Shown piece by piece: positions 36,732-47,585 of a DNA stretch of 64,000 nt; position 1 is the first letter of the stretch, and the number at the start of each line of letters is the position of its first letter. The notes beneath the pieces were generated by a model, which was given only the letters and a program-made list of their open reading frames with translations, was not told the origin of the DNA and did not search any database. Made by a program: the position numbers and the translations under genes. Source of the DNA: Phoebastria nigripes (taxonomy: Eukaryota; Chordata; Aves; Procellariiformes; Diomedeidae); contig JAYKAV010000012.1 of the NCBI GenBank assembly GCA_035582835.1, forward strand, positions 344,818 through 408,817. The letters run 5' to 3'.

Positions 36732-39392
36732 GAATGACTTCTGCCACCACAAGTGAAGTTTGCTATTTTCAGCCCATGTTCCTGATAGAGCTAATACCTT
36801 AAGATTTGTACTTTAACGGATGAGCAAGCAGCTCTGGAAGATCCTCTCTTACATAGTTAAGGTGAGTGGCTCGTGACCACAGGAGAATGAGACACAATAT
36901 CAGGTTTCAGAAAACTTTGCTGCTTTGCTGTTTCCCAGGTNATACATCAGGATGATTAGAAGCCTGAGTGCTTTAATTATTATGCCCCTTGGATCCTAAT
37001 TCTTCCTTGTGTCAGCAGTTGATGCAGACATGATAGCAGCTTTCAAACCTCAGCTGTGTCTCATTTGTTTAACTAGGCATGGTCTTCATTATCGAAGCTG
37101 TAGATGTAATTTTATTGTGAAGTGTCCTCAGATGCATAGGATGGAAGATGAGGCATAGATGCAATGCATCACCTGGCTGCTGAGTCTTTGCTGCAAAAAG
37201 GTGGAACCTTCACCTTGGTGCGGGCAGTAATGCTGCAGACAAATTAATTTCGTGTTCAGTGTGACAAGACTTGTCACCAACCAAAAAATATTTTCTATTG
37301 CCTTTTCTTTCTGAGTTAGTAACTTATAGTTTTTGATTCTGCCACCTGTATGGTAGAATATAAATTAAATTAGTACTCCTAGATGCTCTGAATGTTTCAA
37401 ATAAACTACAGATTTATGTACAAAGACACTATCATATTTATGCGCTGTTGTCTTACTCAGGTGAAAGCAAGACTTTGTAGACAAAGTGTAATAAATCTGA
37501 AAAGTATAGTCATTGTTTCCTTATATATTCCAAAACTTTTTAGCCCCAAGCAGTATCTATTTTAATCTGGTTATTGGTAGTGACTAAATGAAAAAGACGA
37601 CCCACCAGTTGCAGGACCACCCCAAATCTGCATGGGAGGGTACTAGTTGGCNTAGCAATGTCAGATGCTGGCCTTCAATAGAATATGATTATGCAACATA
37701 ATCCTACAAAAATTCACAAGGCTATATTTATTAAACTAGGTTTTGTATACCCTTACCTGTACCTAAAAGACAGTTTCACTTCCTAAAGCATCAACTTGTA
37801 AAATAGATAATTTGTTACAAAAAGCAATTTCATTAAAGTAAATTAAATTTAAATTCAGGGTCTTTTTTTGCCTTGAAAGGTTTGATATGGCCTGTAGTAA
37901 TGGTTGCTGTTAAGAGATTTGGTTATAAAAATGTAAACTAACATCAGAAGAAGGTGAAACCAGCAAAAAACCCCATCTTCTGCAAAATACAGTGACTGAA
38001 GATGCTGGAAAGCCTATGATAATGAGGTGTCAGCAAAGGTGATGAAGAAATGCACATCTTCTCAAGCTGCTGTGATAATGAAGGTCCTTCCTATGGATGA
38101 TGGCACATGGCTGAGCTATGGATCCTCCTGCAGTCTGCTCATTTAACCTATAGCTCAGGCTGATGAGGAGCTGCTGTCCTGACAAATGAATTCCCTCTGC
38201 TGATAAAACTAGGCCACTTGGAGCAAGAATCCCCGGCAGGAGAACAAAGTGCTGTTAAGTATTTATTGCAATTCCACATTTAAACACAGCAAAGTTGATG
38301 AACCGAACTCTGAGGTTTTTATGCCATCCTGCCACGGTTAACATCAGAGGGAGTGCATTTCAAACACCCTTGCGTTTGGCCAAAAATGAGGTGAGTTTGC
38401 CTTGAAACATCCCCAAGGATGTCATAAGTATGTGGTGTGGATAAGGAAAACAGGACAGCGTCTTCGGCTCAAACCTTGGTAAACTTGACTTGACAAGTTG
38501 ACAGAAGGGGCCTTTTTCCACAGAGCCCTGCCTCTGGCCTTGGTGTCAGTGCAGACTTTCCTTATTCATGAATAGTCAGTACTAAGAGAAAACAAATGGC
38601 TAATAGAATAGGAAATATTTAGATGAAGCACTTTGAGGTAGTGGAGCATGAATGAATGCATCTAATTGTTGTTTTTCTTCTCCCATATGGCTGTTAGTTT
38701 CCTTTAATCTCTTTGTTACAAAAAAAAAGATCCGTAAGAGATGCCTTTAAAGTAAGTAGTTAAATGCTTCTGGCATTCAATCCACTGCATGCTTCTGTTG
38801 TACAGTAGCTATTCACCCACTGTTTAATCTGCAGTAGCATTTTAGAAGCCAGCCACGCTCTTCTTTGTGTCGTCAACGGTCTGTATCAATCTACTGCAAG
38901 ACTGCAACTTCTGGTTGTTTTCCTGACTAGAGCACGGCGACTGTGGGATAGACCTATTCTGCACAAGAGCTGCATTTCTTTTAAATAACTAAAAAGTAAC
39001 TTGGTTTACAGAAATTCTACATGAATAATGTCATGCAAGGTTTGTGGAAGAGACAGCACCTTTTAACAGACCAACCAGTGCATTGGAGAAAAACAGGCAA
39101 GACCTTTTAAAGTTCCTAGTAAGGAATACTATTAAACAACTTTGCATCTGAGATAGGTTTTTGTCTCATAGTGAAGGGCAGTTAATAAAGGTGGTGATGA
39201 CAACTACTGTTGTCTGAAAAGATTTGGAATTTAAACAACCACGCAGGTCTTGAACCAAAATGGGAAATGGAGGAATAAAATCTCAGTTGTTCCTTCCAGC
39301 TGCTTCACTNGTTAATGATGTCTGACATGTCCCAGTCTCTCTCATAGTAAATTGTTCAGCTGTATTGGAGGAGTCATGTAAGAGTCAGAACT

Positions 39393-39452
39393 TGTGTGTG
39401 TATAAATTATGTGTGTGTATGTATATATGAGTTATCCATATATATACATACA
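39393..39452. repeat. TG/TA simple repeat with a self-complementary part
   Basis: Alternating TG and TA units. TGTATGTATATATG (39416-39429) can pair with the segment 39437-39452, which ends TATACATACA, around a seven-base loop. It is a plausible cruciform or slippage site. Confidence 0.7.
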
Positions 39453-40049
39453 GTGCAGAGTTTATTCCAAAATCTGGAGCAAATTGCATATAGTTCCAAA
39501 CCATATTCACAGGCAGCTCAGTTATGATGGAAAATTTAAGGCAGCTAGAGAAATTATTATGCTGCTTAAATAGCTCTCAGACATCCCTTGGTTAAATTTG
39601 TGGTCTTGGGACTATGATTTTCTGTTTTACAGAGCAGGGGGAAGGGCAGCTTGGAGGCTCTCTTGTCCAGCTCAACTCCCACCAGCACAAGGAAAACATT
39701 TACAGCCTTCCAGTGCACCCATCCTATCTTTCAAGCTTAAATGCAGAACTAAGCAAATTTATGGGATTATTATTCATTGCATGTTAGAGTGGTCTAGCTG
39801 TGACTTGTCCTGTACATAGTCTATTTCTGTTGATTTTGTTTGTAGTTACTCTGTTAACACCTGCCCAGCTGTTCAATCCATGTAATTTGCTGAGTACTCG
39901 CACTTCTCCTGGGTCCTGGTTCTTCTGGCTTTGGGTGAACTTGTGAACATCATAGCCACACAGACTCAAAATGCAGAAATTAGGCCTAAATTTACCTGTG
40001 TTAAGTAATTCGTCCATTCTGTATTTGTGACTTGATTTCTTCAGTCAAT

Positions 40050-40118
40050 AAACAAGGATTTGAACCAGGAACCTGAATAATTTAAGGTGTGAGCAGTTAC
40101 AGCCTCTGCTAAAAAGGA
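40050..40118 (-). repeat. tRNA-derived SINE relic (MIR-like)
   Basis: On the minus strand, TAGCAGAGGCTG is followed about 34 bases later by GGTTCAAATCC. They fit the RNA polymerase III A box (TRGCNNARYNGG) and B box (GGTTCRANTCC), the latter exactly. The 34-base distance is normal for a tRNA. The T-arm and acceptor stems do not pair, so it is a pseudogene-like relic. The usual source of such intronic copies is an old tRNA-derived SINE such as MIR. Confidence 0.5.
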
Positions 40119-41151
40119 ATAAATACTTTGTAAGTCAGCACTGCAGGCCAGAGATCCTTGGGGACTGGCAGACAAGGGCAATGTGCACTTCTAACTTCCA
40201 TGAAAGTTATGTTTTCAAGTTCAGTACCGAGTGTTTGCTGTTGATGTTCCTTCCAATGGAAAAGAAGTCAACATTTAGCTAAAGCCTCTGTAAAAAGCTG
40301 TTCAAAATGTAACTGCTCATCTGCTTAGAAAAAGCAGCTTACTTCAGTTTGCAGAAACAGAAAACAACTGTGAAATCCAAGACCATTAATATTTCAAAGT
40401 GTTTTGGTGACNTAATAGATCACGAAAGTGTGGCTTGTATGGTTTGTGATATTACCAGAAATCCAAGAAGTATTTATAGCCGTCTTCACACTTGGCTATT
40501 TTTTTTTTTATTGTATAGAATACGTTGATCCAAATATAAATGAAAATGATAGAAAGCTATGAAAACATGAAACAAAAATATTCTTTTGTCTCTATCTCCT
40601 TTCAGCCTCAATGTCTCATGCTTTCCACTTCCTCGCTCAACTGTCTGTCTGCCCTCCTCTACCCTGGCTCCCATTTTTTATACCTAGATTTATTGGTATT
40701 TTTAGGTCCTTTGAATTCTTGTGCAATGCTTCCTATTTTGAGGTGTGAAAATACCTCAAATGCTACAGGGAATTTGTTTGCTCTGAAAACCACTCAATAA
40801 TTCAGTGCTTCTATGGTGTTTATTTGGACTTCCAAAGTCATTCCTTCAGTGTCACAGTGTTTAAAAGCAGGTTTGAGCCCTAAGTAAGAGTTACTGCAGG
40901 GAAAATCCAAATTGGCCTAAGAAGCAATCATAGAATTGACCGAGGACTTCATCCCACTGTTGGACTTGTGCCCCTAAATAAATTGGACAGGTTATAAAAA
41001 TCTCAGTGTTACGAACCTCTGTATGTCACGCTTAGAAACAGAAAGGATTTCTTTTTTTAAATATTATTACTCTTATGAAAGGATTTCACGTTATCTTTTC
41101 CTGCTGTAACAAATGCTCTCTCTTTTTCTCTAATGAAATATAATTATTTAG

Positions 41152-41336
41152 TCCTGTCCCTAGTATTAGCTGGAAGAGGTCTGATGGAAACTCATTGACA
41201 AAGAAAATCGAACACAACAAAACCAAAGGAGTTCTTGAAATCCCAGGTGTTCAGCAAGAAGATGAAGGCTCTTATGAGTGCATTGCAGGAAACATTCGAG
41301 GAAGAAACATTGCAAGAGGTCAATTATTTGTCTATG
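41152..41336 (+). CDS. CNTN6: CNTN6 exon: second half of Ig domain 3
   Basis: Coding exon of 185 bases. The first T completes the split asparagine codon, 61 codons follow, and the last G opens an alanine codon (phase 1 exit). The acceptor is TTATTTAG with a modest pyrimidine tract; the donor is GTAAGC. The peptide begins PVPSISWKRSDG, continues GVLEIPGVQQEDEGSYEC, and ends RGRNIARGQLFVY. It has the Ig tryptophan (SISW) and the second Ig3 cysteine in DEGSYEC. NKT is a potential N-glycosylation site. Ig3 is encoded by two exons totalling 288 bases (96 residues). A strong acceptor-like sequence follows shortly after the donor (AG at 41381-41382). Confidence 0.96.
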
Positions 41337-42184
41337 GTAAGCAGATTGATTAATTTCTTCATTTATTTTTTTTTTTTTACAGAGCATGATGGTGTTCAGA
41401 TGTATTTTGTAGATGAAGTCTATTAGCCCCTTACTGGAGATATGAAATGTAGTTCAGGTTAAGCTGATTAAAAAATGATTGGAGGTCTGCAGTGACCTTC
41501 ACTGAATTACATCCTCAGCAAATAAAGATATTTTGCATTAAAACTCAGATTGAAAATGTGGGCTGTGCCATGATGAAGTTGTAAAGGTTAATATGAGGCA
41601 GAAAGAAATCCCTGGTACATTTACATGAAACATTAAGGGCAGGCAAAAAGATTTACTCTCAATAGCTCNCAGCAGCATAAAGCTGTGCTGCCCCAGATGC
41701 AGATCAGGGAAGGATTCATGAGGTTTTGGTTCATGCGAGTGTAAGATTATTTCACCTCCTATTCTAGCTGAACTGTATTGCTCCATAAACAGACGAGGGC
41801 AAAGCAGGGGAAACTCATTCCACTGCCTCCCTCTCCTTCCTCTTTGTCTAAAAGTGGAGAATAATATTTCTGTGAAACTCTTCTCCCTTTCCTTTTCCCT
41901 TCCCGCATGCATTAATTTCCTGTGATCCAAGTCACACGTGATGGTCCATCACAGCCAAGGTGAATTATGTGCTCTTCAGTTCCATTGTTAACACCCAGGG
42001 AAAGCAACATATTTTGACATGAATAAGAAGGGAGACCTTTTCTTTACCTCATAAATCTTTCAAAAGAGAAGGAAAAGAAAAAAACCCCAAACCCATAACA
42101 GTGAGAAAAAAATTACAGAAAGCTAGACTGAGCCTACAATTAACATCTGTTGAGAAGACCTTGGCAAGTATTTTTTTTAAGTAA

Positions 42185-42205
42185 ATCTCTTCTTAATGAA
42201 GAGAT
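42185..42205. repeat. Small perfect hairpin
   Basis: ATCTCTTC, loop TTAAT, GAAGAGAT. It has eight perfect base pairs and no associated gene signal. Confidence 0.7.
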
Positions 42206-43000
42206 GCAGGCTTTGCTGGTAAGCTACCAGTCTCCTGCAGCCATGGCTGATATCAAGATTACATGCCAGGAATAGAGCAGTCTGCTGCTGTTTTGAATAT
42301 TTAATTATTTCTTTGCTTTTAGGGGGTTATTTTTGTTCTCATTGCTCATAATTTTTGCGGAACATCAGTCAAGCAGTTCCATTAAAATTAAGTTCAGTAG
42401 ATTACCTGGACATGATTGATAACAGCATAGGCAATTACAAAATTATGATCAGTTAATACAATCTAAAACAATGTGCTTATTAAATGTGCTTTGTAAATTA
42501 ATTAATAGCTGTTCATAGTGAAATATATAAACAGCACTCATGAAGCTTTTGTACAAGATTTTTTTTTATCGTATTAGGAGTGGGCTGGTATATTATCTAC
42601 ATAAATGACTTCCTCTTGTTTAATTTCTGTGCTGCCGTGTTTTTACTCCATAGGCAGCTTCTTTCTAGGAAATAGGGTTTCTTTCCTGGACACTGTCTGC
42701 TGCTATGTGTATGACACCTAGATCCCATGCCTTAGGCTCTGAGAGCAATAAAAATGACCTGTAATTAGAATCACTTTTAAGCATGGTGAGCTGTATCCCA
42801 GATACTTTCCTGTTCTGGGAAGCAGCTCGTTGGCATTGTATTAATCTAGTGTTGGACAATCTCGAGGGTCTTTGTTGGGGCAGACTCATGAGCTGCTCAC
42901 AGGGTCATGCTGTAGAGGGAGGCTTTAGTAGCTTGTCCTGCTAGTCTCAAAGGATAAAGATTCTCTTCCTAAAATTAAATTGCTCTGTGTAAGAACTACG

Positions 43001-43030
43001 TGTGTGTGTGTATATATATACACACACACA
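43001..43030. repeat. Perfect palindrome (TG)5(TA)5(CA)5
   Basis: Three compound dinucleotide blocks of ten bases each form an exactly self-complementary 30-base sequence. It could extrude a cruciform or form left-handed DNA. It is a compound microsatellite. Confidence 0.95.
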
Positions 43031-43912
43031 TATGGAGACTACAGCATTATGATGTAATAACCCAGCCAAAAATTTTTCACAGTATGTTAAGTCACCAGCC
43101 ACTTATGCTAGAGGCAGAGGGATGCAATCTAGTATCCCACTTGCATGTGGCTTTGGTCTATCCCAAAGTTAGGTGGGTGTTAGCAGTTCTCCCTAGGTCT
43201 CATGTTCACCTATATCTTGAAAACTGTTCTAAACGTCAGCCTGCCTCAAGCTAATTCCTGCTCAGCTCAGTCCTTGAGTGCTTAGTTGGATGTTTACAGA
43301 GCTTGTAGGCGATTCCTGCAAATTCTGCTTTTATGCAGCAATGAGTTTATGTCAATGTGCCACAAGTATGCAGAAAGTGTTATTCTAATCTGAGTAGCCC
43401 TAATTCCTTTGTGTAGCATTTCTTTGTAAATTAGAAAGAACCCACGGTCTGAACCCATGGTCTCAGGTATGTGGGTAAAACAGAGGGGTAATATTTACAG
43501 TCCATGATTTTTATTAGCTACTGACTAATGATTTTGATATTTCTATTTTTGGTACACAGATCCAAGTACCACGAGAGGAGAACTGTTTTTCAGAAGTAGG
43601 GGTCTCAGTGCTTTCAGAGAGCATGTCCAGAATTTCAGGCGTCTAAAATCACTGCTTCTGCAAATTTTGGCCATAAAAATGAATAATATCTAAACTGAAC
43701 TTCCTGCCCATTAGCCACTTGATGTCTAACATTTTTCCAAGTTACTCCTGAAGTTTGATGCCAGGGAATTGTTGTGCAGAATTCACTTGCAATATAATAA
43801 GAATGTGTTGGACAAGTATTAATTAGCCTTGCTCAGTTCATTAATTAATGGCAGCATACCTCCAGCAAAATAATTTTTCTCCTGCTTAAAATGGTTTGCA
43901 TATTCCTTTCAG

Positions 43913-44049
43913 CACTCCCTGAATGGGATAAAAAAATCCAAAATGCCTTTCTGTCTCTCTATGACAGTTTAGTTTGGGAATGTAAGGCAAAAGGAAAACC
44001 AAGCCCTTCCTACAGTTGGTTAAAAAATGGCCAGCCGCTCACGTCAGAG
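43913..44049 (+). CDS. CNTN6: CNTN6 exon: first half of Ig domain 4
   Basis: Coding exon of 137 bases. Two bases complete an alanine codon, then 45 codons follow, ending cleanly in GAG (phase 0 exit). The acceptor is ATTCCTTTCAG; the donor is GTAAGG. The peptide contains LPEWDKKIQNAFLSLYDS, then LVWECKAKGKPSPSYSWLKN, and ends GQPLTSE. It has the first Ig4 cysteine (WEC) and the Ig tryptophan (YSWLKNG). WDKKIQN corresponds to WEQKIQN of mammalian contactin-6; contactin-4 has a different motif. The open frame extends upstream into the intron from 43891, but the split codon requires the start at 43913. Confidence 0.96.
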
Positions 44050-44540
44050 GTAAGGTTCCTGTCGTCTTGTTTGCTTTCTTGCTTGTCTTTTTGTTTTTAC
44101 ATGTTTTAGTCATGACGTTCACTTTACAGTGCATTACCTTTTTTCAGAAATTTAATTAAAGGTTAACACATCAGAATAAACATAATAGCACAAACTCTTT
44201 GCCACACAAAGCCTTGGTTCTTGGAGTTCATCTCTATTGAAAATGTATGGTATTGCTAGTTTATATAGATAGATACACCAATTTCTTCATGTAATTTATC
44301 TTAACAGAGCATCTAATTGCTACAAAATATGGCAGTAGGTATGGATAGGTTTAAAAATAACAATTATAGTTAGGGGAAGAAGGGTCTGTCCAGAAACACT
44401 AAACACATTTGTAGATGTAATCGGTAATTTGGGAAACTGATAGGATGCCAATTGACTGTTTGTGGAAGAGCGTTTCAGAGCTGGCATTGCAAACTGATCA
44501 GCCTGTTAACTTGCACTTTTCTTCTGTTTCTGTTCTTAAT

Positions 44541-44596
44541 CAGTAGGCTGGGTGGACCTTTGGTCTCATGCAGTATGGCCATTCTTATGCTATGTT
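44541..44596 (+). mobile_element. CR1 LINE 3' terminal fragment
   Basis: GGCTGGGTGGACCTTTGGTC, TCATGCAGTATGGCC and ATTCTTATGCTATG match the terminal pattern of an amniote CR1 subgroup: GGTGGACCATTGGTCTGAC, CCAGTATGGC and AGTTCTTATG repeats. It is truncated. Confidence 0.6.
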
Positions 44597-46008
44597 AATC
44601 CTTTAACTGAATTAGTCAGCTATGAAAATCAGCTAATATTGAGGTTAATAATTTTCTGGTGCTATGTAGAGGAATAATAGACTAAAGAAAACCGTATGAA
44701 GTTATAAGGAAAAGGTGAATAAGTGAAATACTCACTTAAAGGAAAAAGAAGGACCAAGTGGAAAGGAAAGTAGTGAAGTGGTAGGAGTGCAGGAGGAGAG
44801 GGGAAATCAATTGGAGCTCAAACATTTAAGAAACCTGGTCAGATACTTATGTAGACAGGTCTTCAAAAACCCAGCTTTGTCTCTTTCCAGGCAGTATAAT
44901 TATACTTCTGTGGTGGCCAAGCTTTGGCACATCCGTCTTCCAATCTTCAGTTGTTGGCGACCTCATGGAGAATGACTTCTCTGGCGAGAGACTCTTTGCT
45001 GCATTTGCATTCTGCTGAGGCCAAGTTTTCCATTTTATTAAGCATCTATTCAGCATCTATCGGGCATAAAATGGCATGGCTCATCTGTAATGCATTCTTA
45101 CTTGGTTGGAAAAAANTAATACTGTGATTAATTTCTGTCTAGCAAGAACAGATACAGAATCATTTCCAAAACATATGGGGCAAATTAGCACCTGCTGGGT
45201 TGCAGAACCAGCACTTGTTTGACTTAGTAGTACTTATTTGAAGCAATTGGAGGGGNGCCCAATCTTCCATATGATTTTCTGCTGGATTAGTCCTAAACAG
45301 AGCCCAACTAGCATCTGAGAAGGCTAGCCAGAATTTACTTGGATTGCAATTTTTCTGAACCTGATCATTCTACTCATTGTCACCTCTTCCTAAGCAAGAT
45401 TATCTAGTTTCTCTCTCTTTGAAGACAGCGATATTTAGAATGTGTCACTCTTCGATTGCAGTTTCAATAAAAAAGAATAAAACACTCTACAGACACATTT
45501 TCAACCAACATTTTCACAGTACTTACAGTGTATTGTAAATGGAATACTTCAGGCAACAAAATGCTGAATGTTATTGCTCAATGGACAAAATGGATAGTTT
45601 GGAGGTGAAAGTACAAGGGAGGTGTAATAAAATATTCAGTCTGTCACAGCACCCTGCTTGTTGGAAATATCACAGGAAGAATACCTTCCAGATGCTTTCC
45701 ACCTTGGGGCTGATTCTGAGGATATTGTCTACTCTTTGTCAAACTTTCCTCCTTGACCACCTAGTTGGTCATCCCTGCATTATTTCTGCTTGTGTACACG
45801 GTGTGCTTTATTCTTCTCTTTGTCTGCGTAGCTCAAAAGAGCCAACAGAGAATGGTGGGGAATTCGGCATGTGTATGAAACACGAGTGTTGCTTCAGAAG
45901 GGAGTTTTATATTCAAAGGCTGTTTGTAAAAATAGAATGCATTGAGAGGATAGCAAACAGCCTGAAGGTAGAACTAAGTATGCAAAAGATATCTGTAGCA
46001 AGCACCTC

Positions 46009-46023
46009 AAAAAAAAAAAAAAA
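46009..46023. repeat. A run of about 15
   Basis: A homopolymer A tract about 20 bases before the 5S-derived SINE relic. It gives the artificial lysine tail of the chance frame 45539-46027. Confidence 0.8.
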
Positions 46024-46044
46024 GTAATGTTGTTAATTAGTTTG

Positions 46045-46240
46045 CAATACACCAGCCATACAACTGCAGGCTCTGNGCTCATCAAATTTCCAAGCTAAAC
46101 AAGGTTGGTCTGGGTCAGATCTTGGTTGGGAGACCTCCAAAGAAAAGCCAGAGTATTGGAAAATAGAGCTCCATGGCTCAATAGGTGGCACTCTCCCTCT
46201 GCAAGCACTGCAAGAGAAATGCCCCCAACAGGCTGTGCAA
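46045..46240 (+). mobile_element. 5S rRNA-derived SINE relic
   Basis: 46075-46135 aligns with the internal promoter half of vertebrate 5S rRNA. CTCATCAAATTTCCAAGCTA corresponds to 5S CTCGTCTGATCTCGGAAGCTA, ACAAGGTTGGTCTGG to GCAGGGTCGGGCCTGG, and CTTGGTTGGGAGACC to CTTGGATGGGAGACC. By eye about 70% of positions agree. Downstream, CAATAGGTGGCACTCTCCCT and AATGCCCC continue a pattern I know from old amniote 5S-headed SINEs (SINE3 class, AmnSINE1-like). It is not a functional 5S gene: it is diverged, has no intact 3' end, and continues into SINE-like body. Confidence 0.65.
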
Positions 46241-47455
46241 CTGGCTCATCTGTGGCAACTCAGCAAGTTAGGTTATATATGTTCAGCAGTTCACAAATAC
46301 ATTTTAGATGCATGTAGCTGTTCAGCAAAGACTGTAATGTATACTCTAGCAATGTATGCTCCTATTACTGCTTCAGAGGCAGCAAAGCCAGACTAAAGGA
46401 GCAGCATAATAGTAATATCTGTTGGTTTAGACTTGCACTTGGTGATGGAATTTATATTCCCTGTTGTGGGTTTCTTCCACACTGGTCTGTTTTGGGGAAC
46501 ATATTCTCCTCTTCTCAGTGTTACACTTTGCAGTGGAGCTATTATTGTCTCCGGAGGCTGGTAATAGTAAAATCACAAAATATTTAGCTTTAAGTTATGC
46601 TTGTAGCATGAAATAGGCTTTTTTTTTTTCTACTTGCCAAAATAGCACAAATAAAACTCCTTTTAATACACCAAAACCCAAGTTCTGATCCAAATTTACC
46701 TACTGTGCAGTTTCCTCTATTTCAGCAGAATTGCACTGATGAAACTTAGCAGGTATAGAAATTCAAGCCATGAGGAGCATGCTTTCCCTCTGATCTGAAC
46801 AGCTGCCTCTGGGTTTCCAACAGGAATTTAAAAGTGTTGGCTTTCAGTAGAGCTTTTTCAGTGGATCATTTTTCTGTGACTTGTGATCTGATGACATTTG
46901 AAATTTTTCCATTATTTGAGCACCTCTGTCTCCTGTGGAGGCTTTCTGATCATCTTAAGTTATCATCATCAGATTCATCTAATCAGATGAGGGGGATAGG
47001 CCATGCTTCACTGTGCCCCCAGACAGGGCTGCAGGTGCTGCTTCTCGGGAGCCGTATGGAAGATGCTCCAGGCTCCCAGCGTGGAGCAGCCATACCTGCC
47101 CTGCGGTAGCTGCTTCTGCATCTGCTTCATGGTGAAGCATACCCACAGATTCAGCAATGCAGGGAAACACATACCACAGCTGGAACATCTGGGCAAACCT
47201 GCCCAAGGCAATGACACTGCAACACGTGCCTGGAGTTCTTGAAAAGTTTGAAGAGCTAAGAGGTCTGAAAACATAACCACCGTCATATAGCTGAGGAATG
47301 CATCGTATTTCTGATGTATTCATTCACGTTGCTGCCAAGAAAATAACATTTCTGCTTCTGAATTATGATCAGGTGCATCAGTGTGATACCAAAAAACTTT
47401 GGGATTGTACACTCGTTGAGTCTGTCAATGTTTTTTCTTGTTTTTCTTTTATCAG

Positions 47456-47585
47456 GAAAGAATTCAAATAGAAAATGGAACTCTTATCATACCTATGCTG
47501 AATATGTCAGACTCTGGCCTCTATCAGTGTGTGGCAGAAAACAAGTACGATACTATTTATGCCAATGCTGAGTTGCGGGTGATAG
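47456..47585 (+). CDS. CNTN6: CNTN6 exon: second half of Ig domain 4
   Basis: Coding exon of 130 bases, entering in phase 0 with GAA and leaving in phase 1 with a G that opens an alanine codon. It has 43 complete codons. The acceptor is strong (pyrimidine tract then ATCAG); the donor is GTGAGT. The peptide is [20 protein letters not shown], then [19 protein letters not shown], then LRVI. The second Ig4 cysteine is in GLYQC. NGT and NMS are potential N-glycosylation sites. [12 protein letters not shown] is almost the same as in mammalian contactin-6. With the previous exon it makes a complete Ig4 of 267 bases (89 residues). Confidence 0.96.

Larger units (their letters stand above)
33022..41151 (+). 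other. CNTN6: CNTN6 intron, about 8.1 kb
   Basis: Phase 2 intron within Ig3. It holds an (AT)n run (36716-36731), a TG/TA repeat with hairpin (39393-39452) and a minus-strand tRNA-derived relic (40050-40118). A G run also lies near 35717. The short frames at 33041-33366 (-), 33406-33705 (+) and 40540-40800 (+) resemble no protein I know. Confidence 0.8.
41337..43912 (+). other. CNTN6: CNTN6 intron, about 2.6 kb
   Basis: Phase 1 intron between Ig3 and Ig4. It contains an acceptor-like T tract and AG at 41365-41382, an 8-bp perfect hairpin (42185-42205) and a perfect 30-base palindrome (43001-43030). The 41538-41930 (-) frame crosses an N and resembles nothing I know. Confidence 0.85.
44050..47455 (+). 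other. CNTN6: CNTN6 intron, about 3.4 kb
   Basis: Phase 0 intron within Ig4, with a strong pyrimidine tract at its 3' end (TTTTTCTTTTATCAG). It holds a CR1 fragment (44541-44596), an A run (46009-46023), a 5S-derived SINE relic (46045-46240) and a GC-richer block at 46980-47240 carrying several overlapping chance frames. Confidence 0.85.

Noticed and set aside
40050..40118. Functional tRNA gene on the minus strand
   Set aside because: The A and B boxes are recognisable but the acceptor and T stems do not pair.
45539..46027. Longest open frame of the window, 162 codons on the + strand, ending in a lysine tail
   Set aside because: The lysines come from the A run at 46009-46023. The frame lies within an intron, has no recognisable domain, and such lengths arise by chance in 64 kb.
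46045..46150. Functional 5S rRNA gene
   Set aside because: Only the internal part aligns, at about 70%. The 5' and 3' ends do not form the terminal helix, and a SINE-like body follows.
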